A stretch of DNA of 64,000 nucleotides, taken from positions 1 to 64,000 of the forward strand of contig CAZCZI010000023.1 of NCBI GenBank assembly GCA_964503045.1, given 5' to 3'. Both the position numbers and the translations under genes were made by a program. The stretch's first letter is position 1; each line of letters begins with the position of its first letter. A model generated the notes under the pieces. It had not been told where the DNA came from and ran no database searches. It was given only the letters and a program-made list of their open reading frames with translations. This document shows positions 1 to 6,771 of this stretch, piece by piece. Source of the stretch: CAYZJR01 sp964503045 (lineage in GTDB: Bacteria > Cyanobacteriota > Vampirovibrionia > Obscuribacterales > Obscuribacteraceae).

Positions 1-2
1 TG

Positions 3-1742
3 ACTCAGGCGCTGGCTTCAAGGGCGGAAAACCAACCTCCTGCCATCCCGACGACCTCAGAGCAAGAGCCAGGGAGCAAAAGACTCGCTCCTACCCGGGA
101 GTCACTGCTCCCCAAAACCCCCGCCAAGAACGCCCCTCGGGTTTGCTGGAGCGACCCGACCGTCAAACCCAAGGTCGCCATGCTGTGCATTCACGGTCTC
201 AGCCTGCACAAAGGCGCCTTCGAAGACTTCGGCAAAGAGATTTGCAAACACGGCGTCATCACCTATGCCATCGACTTGAGAAGCTTCGGCGAGTCCAAGA
301 CCAAAGACTACTCGCGGCTCGATTTCGATGGAATCATGGCTGACATTCACCAAGCCCTGGTCAACATTCGCAAAGAAAATCCTGGGCTGCCGGTCCTCAT
401 CTTGGGCGAGTCCATGGGCGGAGCCATCGCGTTGAGAGCCACGGCGCTCTATCCAAACTTGATTGATGGTTTGATCTCTTCGACCCCCGCCCGCGATCAC
501 TACAGCCTTGCAGACGCGGCACCGAAAGTGATTGGAGGAACTCTTTTTGGCGGCGGCTTGAGTGCGCCGATCAAAAATTTGGGATCGGTGGTGATCGAAC
601 ACGTCAGCAAGAAGGAAGATTTGAAGCAGCATTTGAAGAATGATCCAATGATGCGCATGACTTTTTCGCCAAGCGAGCTCATTTCCTTCGACAAGTACAT
701 GGCAAAAAACTATGACATCGCGCCTTTGATCAAGGAGACTCCTGTTCTTTTCATTCAAGGAGTCAACGATAAACTGATCAAACCGGCAGGAACATGGAAG
801 CTTTTCGACAGCCTCGGAACACCAAATCGCCAAATCGTTTTCAGCAAAAGCACAGAGCACCTGATCTTTGAAGCCAATCAGTTTACGCCGGAAGACATCA
901 AATTCGTACACTCATGGGTCAACACCAACATTGCAAAACTACCTTCAAGCGATGAGGCAACCGATCCGTTGCTTGCGCTACTCCCTACTGGGGTTACGCC
1001 CGGCGCGAAGGTTCCCATTATCACCCCGGAGTCGAGTTCTACGGCAACATCACCCCCGGCTTCCGGCGACACCCATCAACTCATTGAGGGGCCAGATGGT
1101 TTGACGACCATTGCGATGGTTCCACCCAACCTCTCCCAAACCGCGCCGACCATTGCACCAACTGCAATACCAACAGAATCGGGACCTGTCTCGTCCATCA
1201 TCAACTATTGGATAGAACTTTGCAGAAACGATGTTTTCTATCGTTGCAACAATAAGACTATGTTTCGCTCGGGTGATGCTATTCGCTTTCATGTCATTCC
1301 GGAAACGGAAGGATACGTCTACCTCCTAATCACGGACAATGCAACTGGGGTAAAACATGTGTTGTTTCCCAATGCGAAGGCCGGCACAAAAAACAATCTG
1401 CAAGAAAAGAGAGACTACGCACTTCCCGCCACCAGTTGGCTCAGGTTTGACAAACATGTAGGCACCGAACGCCTCAGTTTGATCTACTCCAAGCAACCAC
1501 TGGAGGTGGCACCGGAAGAGTTGCATCCCAGTCTAATCACATGTTCCATTTCATCTGAAGTCAACAAAGACAAGATCCCGAAAGAAATGAACGTAAAATG
1601 GAAATGGGCGGCTCCCGTGCCGATTCCCAACAACTTCTCCGGCACGTCGCAAATCACAAATGCACACAGCAGTCTTGTGCGATTGGAAGCCAAAAACGAG
1701 CGCGGCATGGTGGCAACTGAGATCGCACTCAACCATCGATGA
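3..1742 (+). CDS. Alpha/beta hydrolase with C-terminal DUF4384-like domain (5' end outside window)
   Basis: The reading frame is open to the left edge without a stop, so the true start lies outside the window; the ATG at 180 falls inside the first strand of the hydrolase fold and is not the start. A proline-rich linker precedes the alpha/beta hydrolase domain. It has the nucleophile elbow GESMGG, an acidic residue in the GVNDKLI segment and a histidine in STEHLI, so the Ser-Asp-His triad looks complete, as in monoacylglycerol-lipase-like enzymes. After a Pro/Thr/Ser-rich spacer, the last ~130 residues resemble DUF4384 (beta-sandwich, often on secreted or envelope proteins). Substrate unknown. 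No low-oxygen box is visible because the promoter is outside the window. Confidence 0.8.
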   Translation, partial: TQALASRAENQPPAIPTTSEQEPGSKRLAPTRESLLPKTPAKNAPRVCWSDPTVKPKVAMLCIHGLSLHKGAFEDFGKEICKHGVITYAIDLRSFGESKTKDYSRLDFDGIMADIHQALVNIRKENPGLPVLILGESMGGAIALRATALYPNLIDGLISSTPARDHYSLADAAPKVIGGTLFGGGLSAPIKNLGSVVIEHVSKKEDLKQHLKNDPMMRMTFSPSELISFDKYMAKNYDIAPLIKETPVLFIQGVNDKLIKPAGTWKLFDSLGTPNRQIVFSKSTEHLIFEANQFTPEDIKFVHSWVNTNIAKLPSSDEATDPLLALLPTGVTPGAKVPIITPESSSTATSPPASGDTHQLIEGPDGLTTIAMVPPNLSQTAPTIAPTAIPTESGPVSSIINYWIELCRNDVFYRCNNKTMFRSGDAIRFHVIPETEGYVYLLITDNATGVKHVLFPNAKAGTKNNLQEKRDYALPATSWLRFDKHVGTERLSLIYSKQPLEVAPEELHPSLITCSISSEVNKDKIPKEMNVKWKWAAPVPIPNNFSGTSQITNAHSSLVRLEAKNERGMVATEIALNHR

Positions 1743-1825
1743 TTCGAAGAGTACCGGAGCGCTCGGAAAATTTCAGGTCGGGCAACTTTCCCAGAGTCGG
1801 ATTCACCCTTCACTAGTCTGACAAG

Positions 1826-2581
1826 CTAGTGCTTTCCACCGAGCAACTCTTCCAGCAACGATGAATCGCCCGTGGTGACTTGTGTTATTTGCTTTGCTTC
1901 TTTGTAGCTGGGGTCTATTGCAAACAGTTTCGCGCTATGTTTTTGACGACTCATCTTGAGTGTGTCGAATTGCACTATGGTTGGCGAATTATCAGAGTAT
2001 TGATTTTGCATTTTGATAGGTACGCCTCCGAGTTGAGGTGTTCCCTGAAAGTCGTTAATCACATTGGACAGGCTCTTTGAAAGCGGAATTTCCATGTCGT
2101 AGATGATTACATGAGTCACGGTGAGCGGCGTTCGCTTTCCGGAAAGATAACCTCCACGTCCTCGACCGCTAAACTCGCTCGTCTTCTCGACACAGCAATA
2201 GCACACTCCCTTAAAGCCGATAAGCTGTTCATCTTTACACCTTTTCCAGGCCGAGAGCGCAGGAGTCTCGATGTTGGCATAAATCGATGCGCGTCCAATC
2301 TTCGATACAATGCGATCGATCGGTTGGCGAAAACGCAAACGCTTCGGAATGTTGATGACAGTCAGCGACTTGCTGTCGGCATCAGCTATAACGCTATAGC
2401 CTAGGTCGAGATTATCGATGCGAATTTTTTTGGCACAGATGAACATCTCTTGCCGGCCGTTCATCTTATGCTTTTGCGTGATCTTCCAACCTGGCTCGGT
2501 TACCTCGGCAGCCACCGCTGGGTTGGGCTGTGGAAAGACCAACGTTGAAGCAACAGTTGCATATATCAGGAGTCGGAACAA
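1826..2581 (-). CDS. Secreted protein of unknown function
   Basis: Predicted protein of 251 residues beginning at a TTG codon (weak AGGA upstream on the minus strand); no in-frame ATG occurs before the mature part. Residues 1-25 form a signal peptide (hydrophobic stretch ending in AVAA). The mature part is mixed alpha/beta with a cysteine cluster (GVCYCC) and no motif that I recognise. A similar style of exported protein is encoded at 29590-30375. It faces the hydrolase gene tail to tail across 83 bp, in which I see no clear terminator. Function unknown. Confidence 0.6.
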   Translation of the reverse strand: MFRLLIYATVASTLVFPQPNPAVAAEVTEPGWKITQKHKMNGRQEMFICAKKIRIDNLDLGYSVIADADSKSLTVINIPKRLRFRQPIDRIVSKIGRASIYANIETPALSAWKRCKDEQLIGFKGVCYCCVEKTSEFSGRGRGGYLSGKRTPLTVTHVIIYDMEIPLSKSLSNVINDFQGTPQLGGVPIKMQNQYSDNSPTIVQFDTLKMSRQKHSAKLFAIDPSYKEAKQITQVTTGDSSLLEELLGGKH

Positions 2582-2735
2582 GGGTCCTAATCCAAGCAGT
2601 GTCTAGTTGGACGGGCTTCCTATAACCTCAGGGTACTCTATTTTAGGCAATTTCGGAACGAAATATCAGCCGCTCGAAACCTGGAACCCGGAGCATTAAC
2701 GTGTCACCCTGCAACCGAGACCAAATTGGCAACAC

Positions 2736-2987
2736 TCAAACTACACTGCACTTCGGCAGCTCCGTCCAAGATGCCTGCTGTTCCTTCGAAAAGAAAGTCT
2801 CAACATCAATAAAACAATCTGCGGCTCCTGTCGGGCAATCTCTTACACACTTGCGGCAGCCTTCGCATCGGGTCGCATCAACACAGAACCGTCCCAATAT
2901 ATTTTCAATCGCCCCAAGTGGACAAGCCAATTCACAAGCTGAGCACTGAATGCAGGTCTGAGGGTCGGTCACATGTTGCTTTTGCAT
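2736..2987 (-). CDS. 2x[4Fe-4S] ferredoxin, BoxA-like N-terminal module
   Basis: An 83-residue ferredoxin with two CxxCxxCxxxCP clusters (CIQCSACELACP and CEGCRKCVRDCP), so it should carry two [4Fe-4S] centres. The opening DPQTCIQC and the closing EQQASWTELP resemble the ferredoxin part of BoxA, the reductase of benzoyl-CoA epoxidase, but the flavin/NADPH part is absent. Its ATG overlaps the stop of the diiron oxygenase gene by one base (TAATG), which indicates translational coupling, so it is probably the dedicated electron donor of that oxygenase. Ferredoxin genes also occur in the mycobacterial DosR regulon. Confidence 0.85.
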   Translation of the reverse strand: MQKQHVTDPQTCIQCSACELACPLGAIENILGRFCVDATRCEGCRKCVRDCPTGAADCFIDVETFFSKEQQASWTELPKCSVV

Positions 2988-3799
2988 TATTTTTGACCAA
3001 GCAAAACCTTCTTGGGTTCGACTTCCGCTTCTTGGGCGTACCCAAACCGCATGTCGTAATCGGCGCCGATATTTGCCGGAATCTCCAGACCCAGCTCTTT
3101 GAGCCGCTCCGAGACAATCTCCATATATTCTTCTTGCAATTCTTGGGACGTTTTACACTTGAGTCCGTACTCAAAATACTTGGCAAAATTCTCTGAATCA
3201 TCTGAAGGTCTTCCGGAAAAGCCTAGACCGATTTTCATAAACTTCGGCACCGCCGCCTGTAGACGCGCCCTTCCTGCTTCACCGTCAAATTCGATTACCC
3301 GGCGAGCTGCCCAAACTCCAAAGGCGAGATGCCCCTTCTCTTCCATCCAAATTCTTTCGCTGGTTTTTCTCCACGGCAGATATGACGACGTTCTGTACTG
3401 CCCAAGAAATGCAACCGCTGCCGGTGTCACCACTGTGGAAAACATCGCAACGTCCGACCAGTCATCGAACAACTTTTGCCAGTTCTCCTTCCTAAATCCG
3501 TTGATTACACGCACTTTCTTTGGATCAGGATTATCAGGATTTTCCAAAAGATGTCTCACTCTTGCATTGACGTCAATGCCCAACGGTTCCAAAATTTGCC
3601 AACAATACCAGCCATGCCCAAACTCTTCCATTGCCTTTTTTGCAAGCCTGAATGCTTCCTCTGGTCGTGGAGCAAACCGCAAATTTTCACTCACTCGTTG
3701 CCCGCCGGCAAACTCTGAGTCAGCCTGAAACGAGAGCAGAGCAATAAGCGCATTTCGATAATCCTCAGGCAGTTTATCGCCGGCATCGTACTCTTTCAT
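2987..3799 (-). CDS. PaaA/BoxB-family ferritin-like diiron monooxygenase
   Basis: A 270-residue protein. The ATG at 3799 is chosen because a GGAG lies 8 bases upstream; the longer frame back to 3898 has no ribosome site. Helices carry EFGHGW and EEKGHLAFG, two E-x2-H pairs of the ferritin-like diiron site seen in the phenylacetyl-CoA / benzoyl-CoA epoxidase families (PaaA_PaaC/BoxB). It is shorter than BoxB and no other paa or box genes are nearby, so the substrate is unknown. It is the first gene of a two-gene operon with the ferredoxin. A low-oxygen-type palindrome lies 56 bp upstream (3855-3870). An oxygen-consuming enzyme could act as a microaerobic scavenger or in lipid modification; that is inference. 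Confidence 0.7.
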   Translation of the reverse strand: MKEYDAGDKLPEDYRNALIALLSFQADSEFAGGQRVSENLRFAPRPEEAFRLAKKAMEEFGHGWYCWQILEPLGIDVNARVRHLLENPDNPDPKKVRVINGFRKENWQKLFDDWSDVAMFSTVVTPAAVAFLGQYRTSSYLPWRKTSERIWMEEKGHLAFGVWAARRVIEFDGEAGRARLQAAVPKFMKIGLGFSGRPSDDSENFAKYFEYGLKCKTSQELQEEYMEIVSERLKELGLEIPANIGADYDMRFGYAQEAEVEPKKVLLGQK

Positions 3800-3854
3800 A
3801 CTCAATCTCCACAAAGTGATCACTTCATTTTTGCAGTTCTGCCGCCCGGCGATA

Positions 3855-3870
3855 TCAATCTTTAGGATGA
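3855..3870. promoter_or_regulatory. Low-oxygen box (10/12) upstream of the diiron oxygenase operon
   Basis: TCAATCTTTAGGATGA. The right half-site is perfect and the left is imperfect against TCATCC-N4-GGATGA. It lies 56 bp upstream of the ATG at 3799. No convincing -10 is visible at the usual distance. A direct repeat CCACTGGGCG (3884-3893 and 3895-3904) lies beside it. Confidence 0.5.
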
Positions 3871-3915
3871 GTAAGACCCGCAACCACTGGGCGGCCACTG
3901 GGCGATCACCAAAAG

Positions 3916-4043
3916 GTAACTACTGTTCGGGTTTTGGCATCCAAGCTATAGTGAATTCAGTGGTGAGTCTCGACTCCCTCAAAAGTAAACAAGGAAATCT
4001 CCAGAGCACGCAGACCTCGGCTGACCGACACAGCTGAGGTCTG
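3916..4043 (+). ncRNA. Candidate structured leader RNA, copy A
   Basis: This stretch shares two blocks with 29064-29201. The first is GTAACTACTG (3916-3925) followed by a TCGG-containing segment. The second is a strong hairpin made of CAGACCTCGGCTG (4011-4023) and CAGCTGAGGTCTG (4031-4043), 13 pairs with one G-U, around the loop ACCGACA. UCGG at 3927-3930 can pair with CCGA in the loop (4025-4028), a possible pseudoknot. The hairpin ends six bases before the ribosome site of the gene at 4059, so folding could control translation. No known riboswitch class was recognised. Confidence 0.5.
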
Positions 4044-4058
4044 GGCATAGGAAGAAGA

Positions 4059-4406
4059 ATGAAAAAAACGACAATCGAACAAATTACGGAGTTGTTCACT
4101 GACGAAGGGCGATGGCGCATCGTCCCCATGGGAGCCGCTATGTGTGGGCTGGTCATGGTGCTTTTGGGTCTCAGTATTATTATAAGAATGAAAATCTTTA
4201 GCGATGCGGCATGGGGAACAATCATGACTCTTGCCGGGTTGGCAATCGTCACCGTAATGTCTGCAGTATTCTTCTCACAAGACGAATCTGAAGCTCAGGA
4301 AGAGTCGCTGATTCAAGCTAAGAAGAACGCGGCGGAGCTGCCGGGCGCAGGTGAAACATACCTCGCAGAATCACAAACACCAGCGGCAACACTCCGGCAA
4401 CAATAA
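4059..4406 (+). CDS. Small two-helix membrane protein
   Basis: A 115-residue protein with AGGAAG six bases before the ATG. Two hydrophobic helices span about residues 22-42 and 50-72. They are followed by an acidic and glutamine-rich cytoplasmic tail with no recognised motif. The 3' end overlaps the end of norZ on the opposite strand by 89 bp, so either the tail is dispensable or the two genes tolerate a convergent overlap. The translation start sits directly behind the structured leader (copy A). Function unknown; position suggests a role beside NO or oxygen metabolism. Confidence 0.6.
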   Translation: MKKTTIEQITELFTDEGRWRIVPMGAAMCGLVMVLLGLSIIIRMKIFSDAAWGTIMTLAGLAIVTVMSAVFFSQDESEAQEESLIQAKKNAAELPGAGETYLAESQTPAATLRQQ

Positions 4407-6558
4407 AGGTCAAGTCACCCGCAACGCGCAACCATGTAAATACTTGAAACAGCGATGAATGAATGAATTCGTAACTTCTGGCAAACCAGAATCCCTGAGT
4501 GAAGCTGGCTAGCATTTGAATGATTCCGGCTGGGAATATGTTCAGCACCAGCATCAGAACAAGTCCTATGTTCAATCCCCAAAATGAGATACCAATCAGG
4601 CGATTGTTCCACGCATCATCCTTTATAAGGTATCGGGCACAAAATAGAATGGCGGCTATAGCCAACATTCCGTACACTCCCATGAGCGCGGCATGTCCAT
4701 GATTTGATGTCAGGTAGGTCGCATGCTCGTAGTAGCTCACGATTGGTGTATTGATGAGGAAGCCGAAAACGCCGGCACCTACGAAGTTCCAAAAACCGAC
4801 CGCAATCAAAAACATCATAGCCCAGTAGTGTGAGAAGTTTTTGATCGATCCATTCACACGAGCAAGATCGACAAACTTCCACGCTTCGACAGTAAGCAGT
4901 GTCAGAGGAACGACCTCGAGAGCAGACAACATGCTACCAAGCGCCATGTTGATCGCAGGCTGAGCTGTCCAATAGTAGTGGTGGCCGATTCCGACGATTC
5001 CACTGCCGAGGTAAAGCAAAATATCAACGTAAATTACTGAAAGCGCCGATTTCTCGGTCACCATGCCGAGGCTGCAGAAGAAGTAGGCAACGATGATCGT
5101 CGTATAGAGTTCAAAGATGCCTTCCACCCAAAGATGCACCACCCACCATCTCCAGAAATCAGCAACAGCAAAGTTGGTGCCTGGGTGATACATCAAACCA
5201 AAGCTGAAGAACAACGGAATAGCAAAGACGCCGTAGAGCAGCATGTAGGGCAAGCTGCCGTGATCCTTCCCCTTGAGCAATGGACGAATGCTTCGGAAGA
5301 CAATCACCGCCCACAGTACCATTCCAACTGTCAACAATATTTGCCACACTCTTCCCAGTTCCAAATATTCCCAGCCTTGATGGCCAAACCAAAACCAAAG
5401 ATTGCCGAGCATATCCTTGACGCCAAGCCATTCTCCAAAGATGCTCCCGACTGCGACAATGACAATTGCAACAAACAGAATCTTCACGAGCCAGTGCTGG
5501 CCCGCCGGCTCCTGCTTAGATAACATCGGTGCGATAAACATGCCGCCCGCCAACCAAGCTGTGGCAATCCAAAATATGGAAAGCTGCAAATGCCAGCTCC
5601 GCGTGACGCTATACGGCAAAACATCGCGAATGTCTATGCCGTACAAACCGTTAGATTCGACGATGTAATGCGCCGTGACGACACCGAATGCGGTTTGAAA
5701 CAGAAACAACAAGACCACAACGATCAAATACGGATAGATTGAAGTTTGCGATCGATACGGTTCAAACTCTTTGACGTTGTCGACGACTTCGTGACTGTCT
5801 TTCACCCAGCCGAGCCCCGGGAAGGCACCAAGCAAAAACTGCGTCAATCCAATTCCACCGACCAGCATGATTAAACTGAGCGCACTCCAAAGAAAGACTT
5901 GGCTGTGAGGAACATTCCCAACCAGTTGCTCAGGCGGCCAGTTGTTGCTGTATGTGTAATCCTTTTCGGGTCGGTTCGTCGAACAAACCCACGCAGCCCA
6001 CGCAAAAAATCTTGCCAGCTGGAGGCGCTCCGTTTGGTTAGCGATGTAGTTGACGGGAAGCGGCAACTTGCCGCTTCCGGCGCCGAATTCATTGTCGTAA
6101 TGAGCGACGAGTTGGCGATATGCCTCAGCCTGATTCTCGGTCAGGGTCAACGTTTCGGTCGCTGCATCGAAGCGGTTCTCTTTGAATTCTTTGGAAATGG
6201 TAGAGACGAGTTCGCCCTGTTGCGGAGCGGTCAACTGTTCAAATGTTTTGGAGTATTGCTTGTTTGCAACTCGGTCGAGCGAGATCACAGCCTCTCGATG
6301 GAGATAGTCTGCCGAGAAATCCGGACCGTTGTAGGCCCCATGACCAAACATGGAGCCTACATCCATCAATCCATATTTCTGAAAAACGGCCTGCCCAGCC
6401 AGTATGTCTGTTCCTTCAAAAAGAACTTTTCCATCGCTGCCTGTTACTTGTTTGGGTATCGGCGGTGCTTGAGTTGTCGTCTCATGCCCCATGAAAATCA
6501 ATGTTGAAAAACCGACAAATAGGACAACCAGAACCGCTAGCTTCCATCTCCAAGACAT
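4318..6558 (-). CDS. norZ: Quinol-dependent nitric oxide reductase (qNor)
   Basis: Reduces NO to N2O with electrons from membrane quinols. The ATG at 6558 is used because GGAG lies about ten bases upstream, giving 746 residues; the frame could extend 11 codons further. The N-terminal periplasmic part resembles the cytochrome-c-like domain of qNor, followed by about 12 membrane helices of the haem-copper oxidase fold. Metal ligands are visible: a haem His in HLQLSIFW, the FeB His and conserved Glu in HLWVEGIFELY, the His pair in GHHYYW and the haem His in NHGHAAL. No norC or norB partner is present, as expected for the one-subunit enzyme. It shares an intergenic region with the cation ATPase that contains a perfect box (6675-6690). 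It probably protects against NO under oxygen limitation. Confidence 0.95.
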   Translation of the reverse strand: MSWRWKLAVLVVLFVGFSTLIFMGHETTTQAPPIPKQVTGSDGKVLFEGTDILAGQAVFQKYGLMDVGSMFGHGAYNGPDFSADYLHREAVISLDRVANKQYSKTFEQLTAPQQGELVSTISKEFKENRFDAATETLTLTENQAEAYRQLVAHYDNEFGAGSGKLPLPVNYIANQTERLQLARFFAWAAWVCSTNRPEKDYTYSNNWPPEQLVGNVPHSQVFLWSALSLIMLVGGIGLTQFLLGAFPGLGWVKDSHEVVDNVKEFEPYRSQTSIYPYLIVVVLLFLFQTAFGVVTAHYIVESNGLYGIDIRDVLPYSVTRSWHLQLSIFWIATAWLAGGMFIAPMLSKQEPAGQHWLVKILFVAIVIVAVGSIFGEWLGVKDMLGNLWFWFGHQGWEYLELGRVWQILLTVGMVLWAVIVFRSIRPLLKGKDHGSLPYMLLYGVFAIPLFFSFGLMYHPGTNFAVADFWRWWVVHLWVEGIFELYTTIIVAYFFCSLGMVTEKSALSVIYVDILLYLGSGIVGIGHHYYWTAQPAINMALGSMLSALEVVPLTLLTVEAWKFVDLARVNGSIKNFSHYWAMMFLIAVGFWNFVGAGVFGFLINTPIVSYYEHATYLTSNHGHAALMGVYGMLAIAAILFCARYLIKDDAWNNRLIGISFWGLNIGLVLMLVLNIFPAGIIQMLASFTQGFWFARSYEFIHSSLFQVFTWLRVAGDLTFIVAGVLPLVFVILRGMFHLRPAAPPRSS

Positions 6559-6673
6559 AAATTGAACGCTCCACGCCGACACCACCAACATTGACAGATT
6601 CGAGCCGTCGCTGCATCATCCGGTAAGGCGATATGAACTCTAAAAAATGATTCGCCGAGTCGTTACTACAAGG

Positions 6674-6691
6674 ATCATCCTTAAGGATGAT
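6674..6691. promoter_or_regulatory. Perfect low-oxygen palindrome between norZ and the cation ATPase
   Basis: ATCATCCTTAAGGATGAT is an 18-bp perfect palindrome and matches all 12 positions of TCATCC-N4-GGATGA. It lies 117 bp from the norZ ATG and 81 bp from the ATPase ATG. On the norZ side an AATCAT hexamer (6647-6652) has its centre 33 bp from the palindrome centre and could be a -10. No similar hexamer is seen on the ATPase side. Confidence 0.75.
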
Positions 6692-6771
6692 TTCTTCAAT
6701 TTCAATCTTTGAGGCGAGGGCGGCGGTTCTTTCCTGCGAGATACTGGCGAACAAGCAGTTAGGAGATGACC

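Noticed and set aside
102..911. Long minus-strand frame of 269 codons opposite the first hydrolase
   Set aside because: The plus-strand frame has a complete hydrolase signature; the antisense frame has no recognisable domain and a composition typical of a shadow.
2622..2637. Possible box AACC-TCAG-GGTA upstream of the secreted protein at 1826-2581
   Set aside because: Only about 5 of 12 positions agree with the common palindrome.
3099..3728. Plus-strand frame of 209 codons opposite the diiron oxygenase
   Set aside because: Antisense shadow of a gene with clear diiron motifs.
3884..3904. Direct repeat CCACTGGGCG, two copies
   Set aside because: Only ten bases long and not found near other promoters; probably chance or part of the local leader.
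5899..6507. Plus-strand frame of 202 codons opposite norZ
   Set aside because: norZ is unmistakable in the other strand with all metal ligands; the antisense frame shows no motif.
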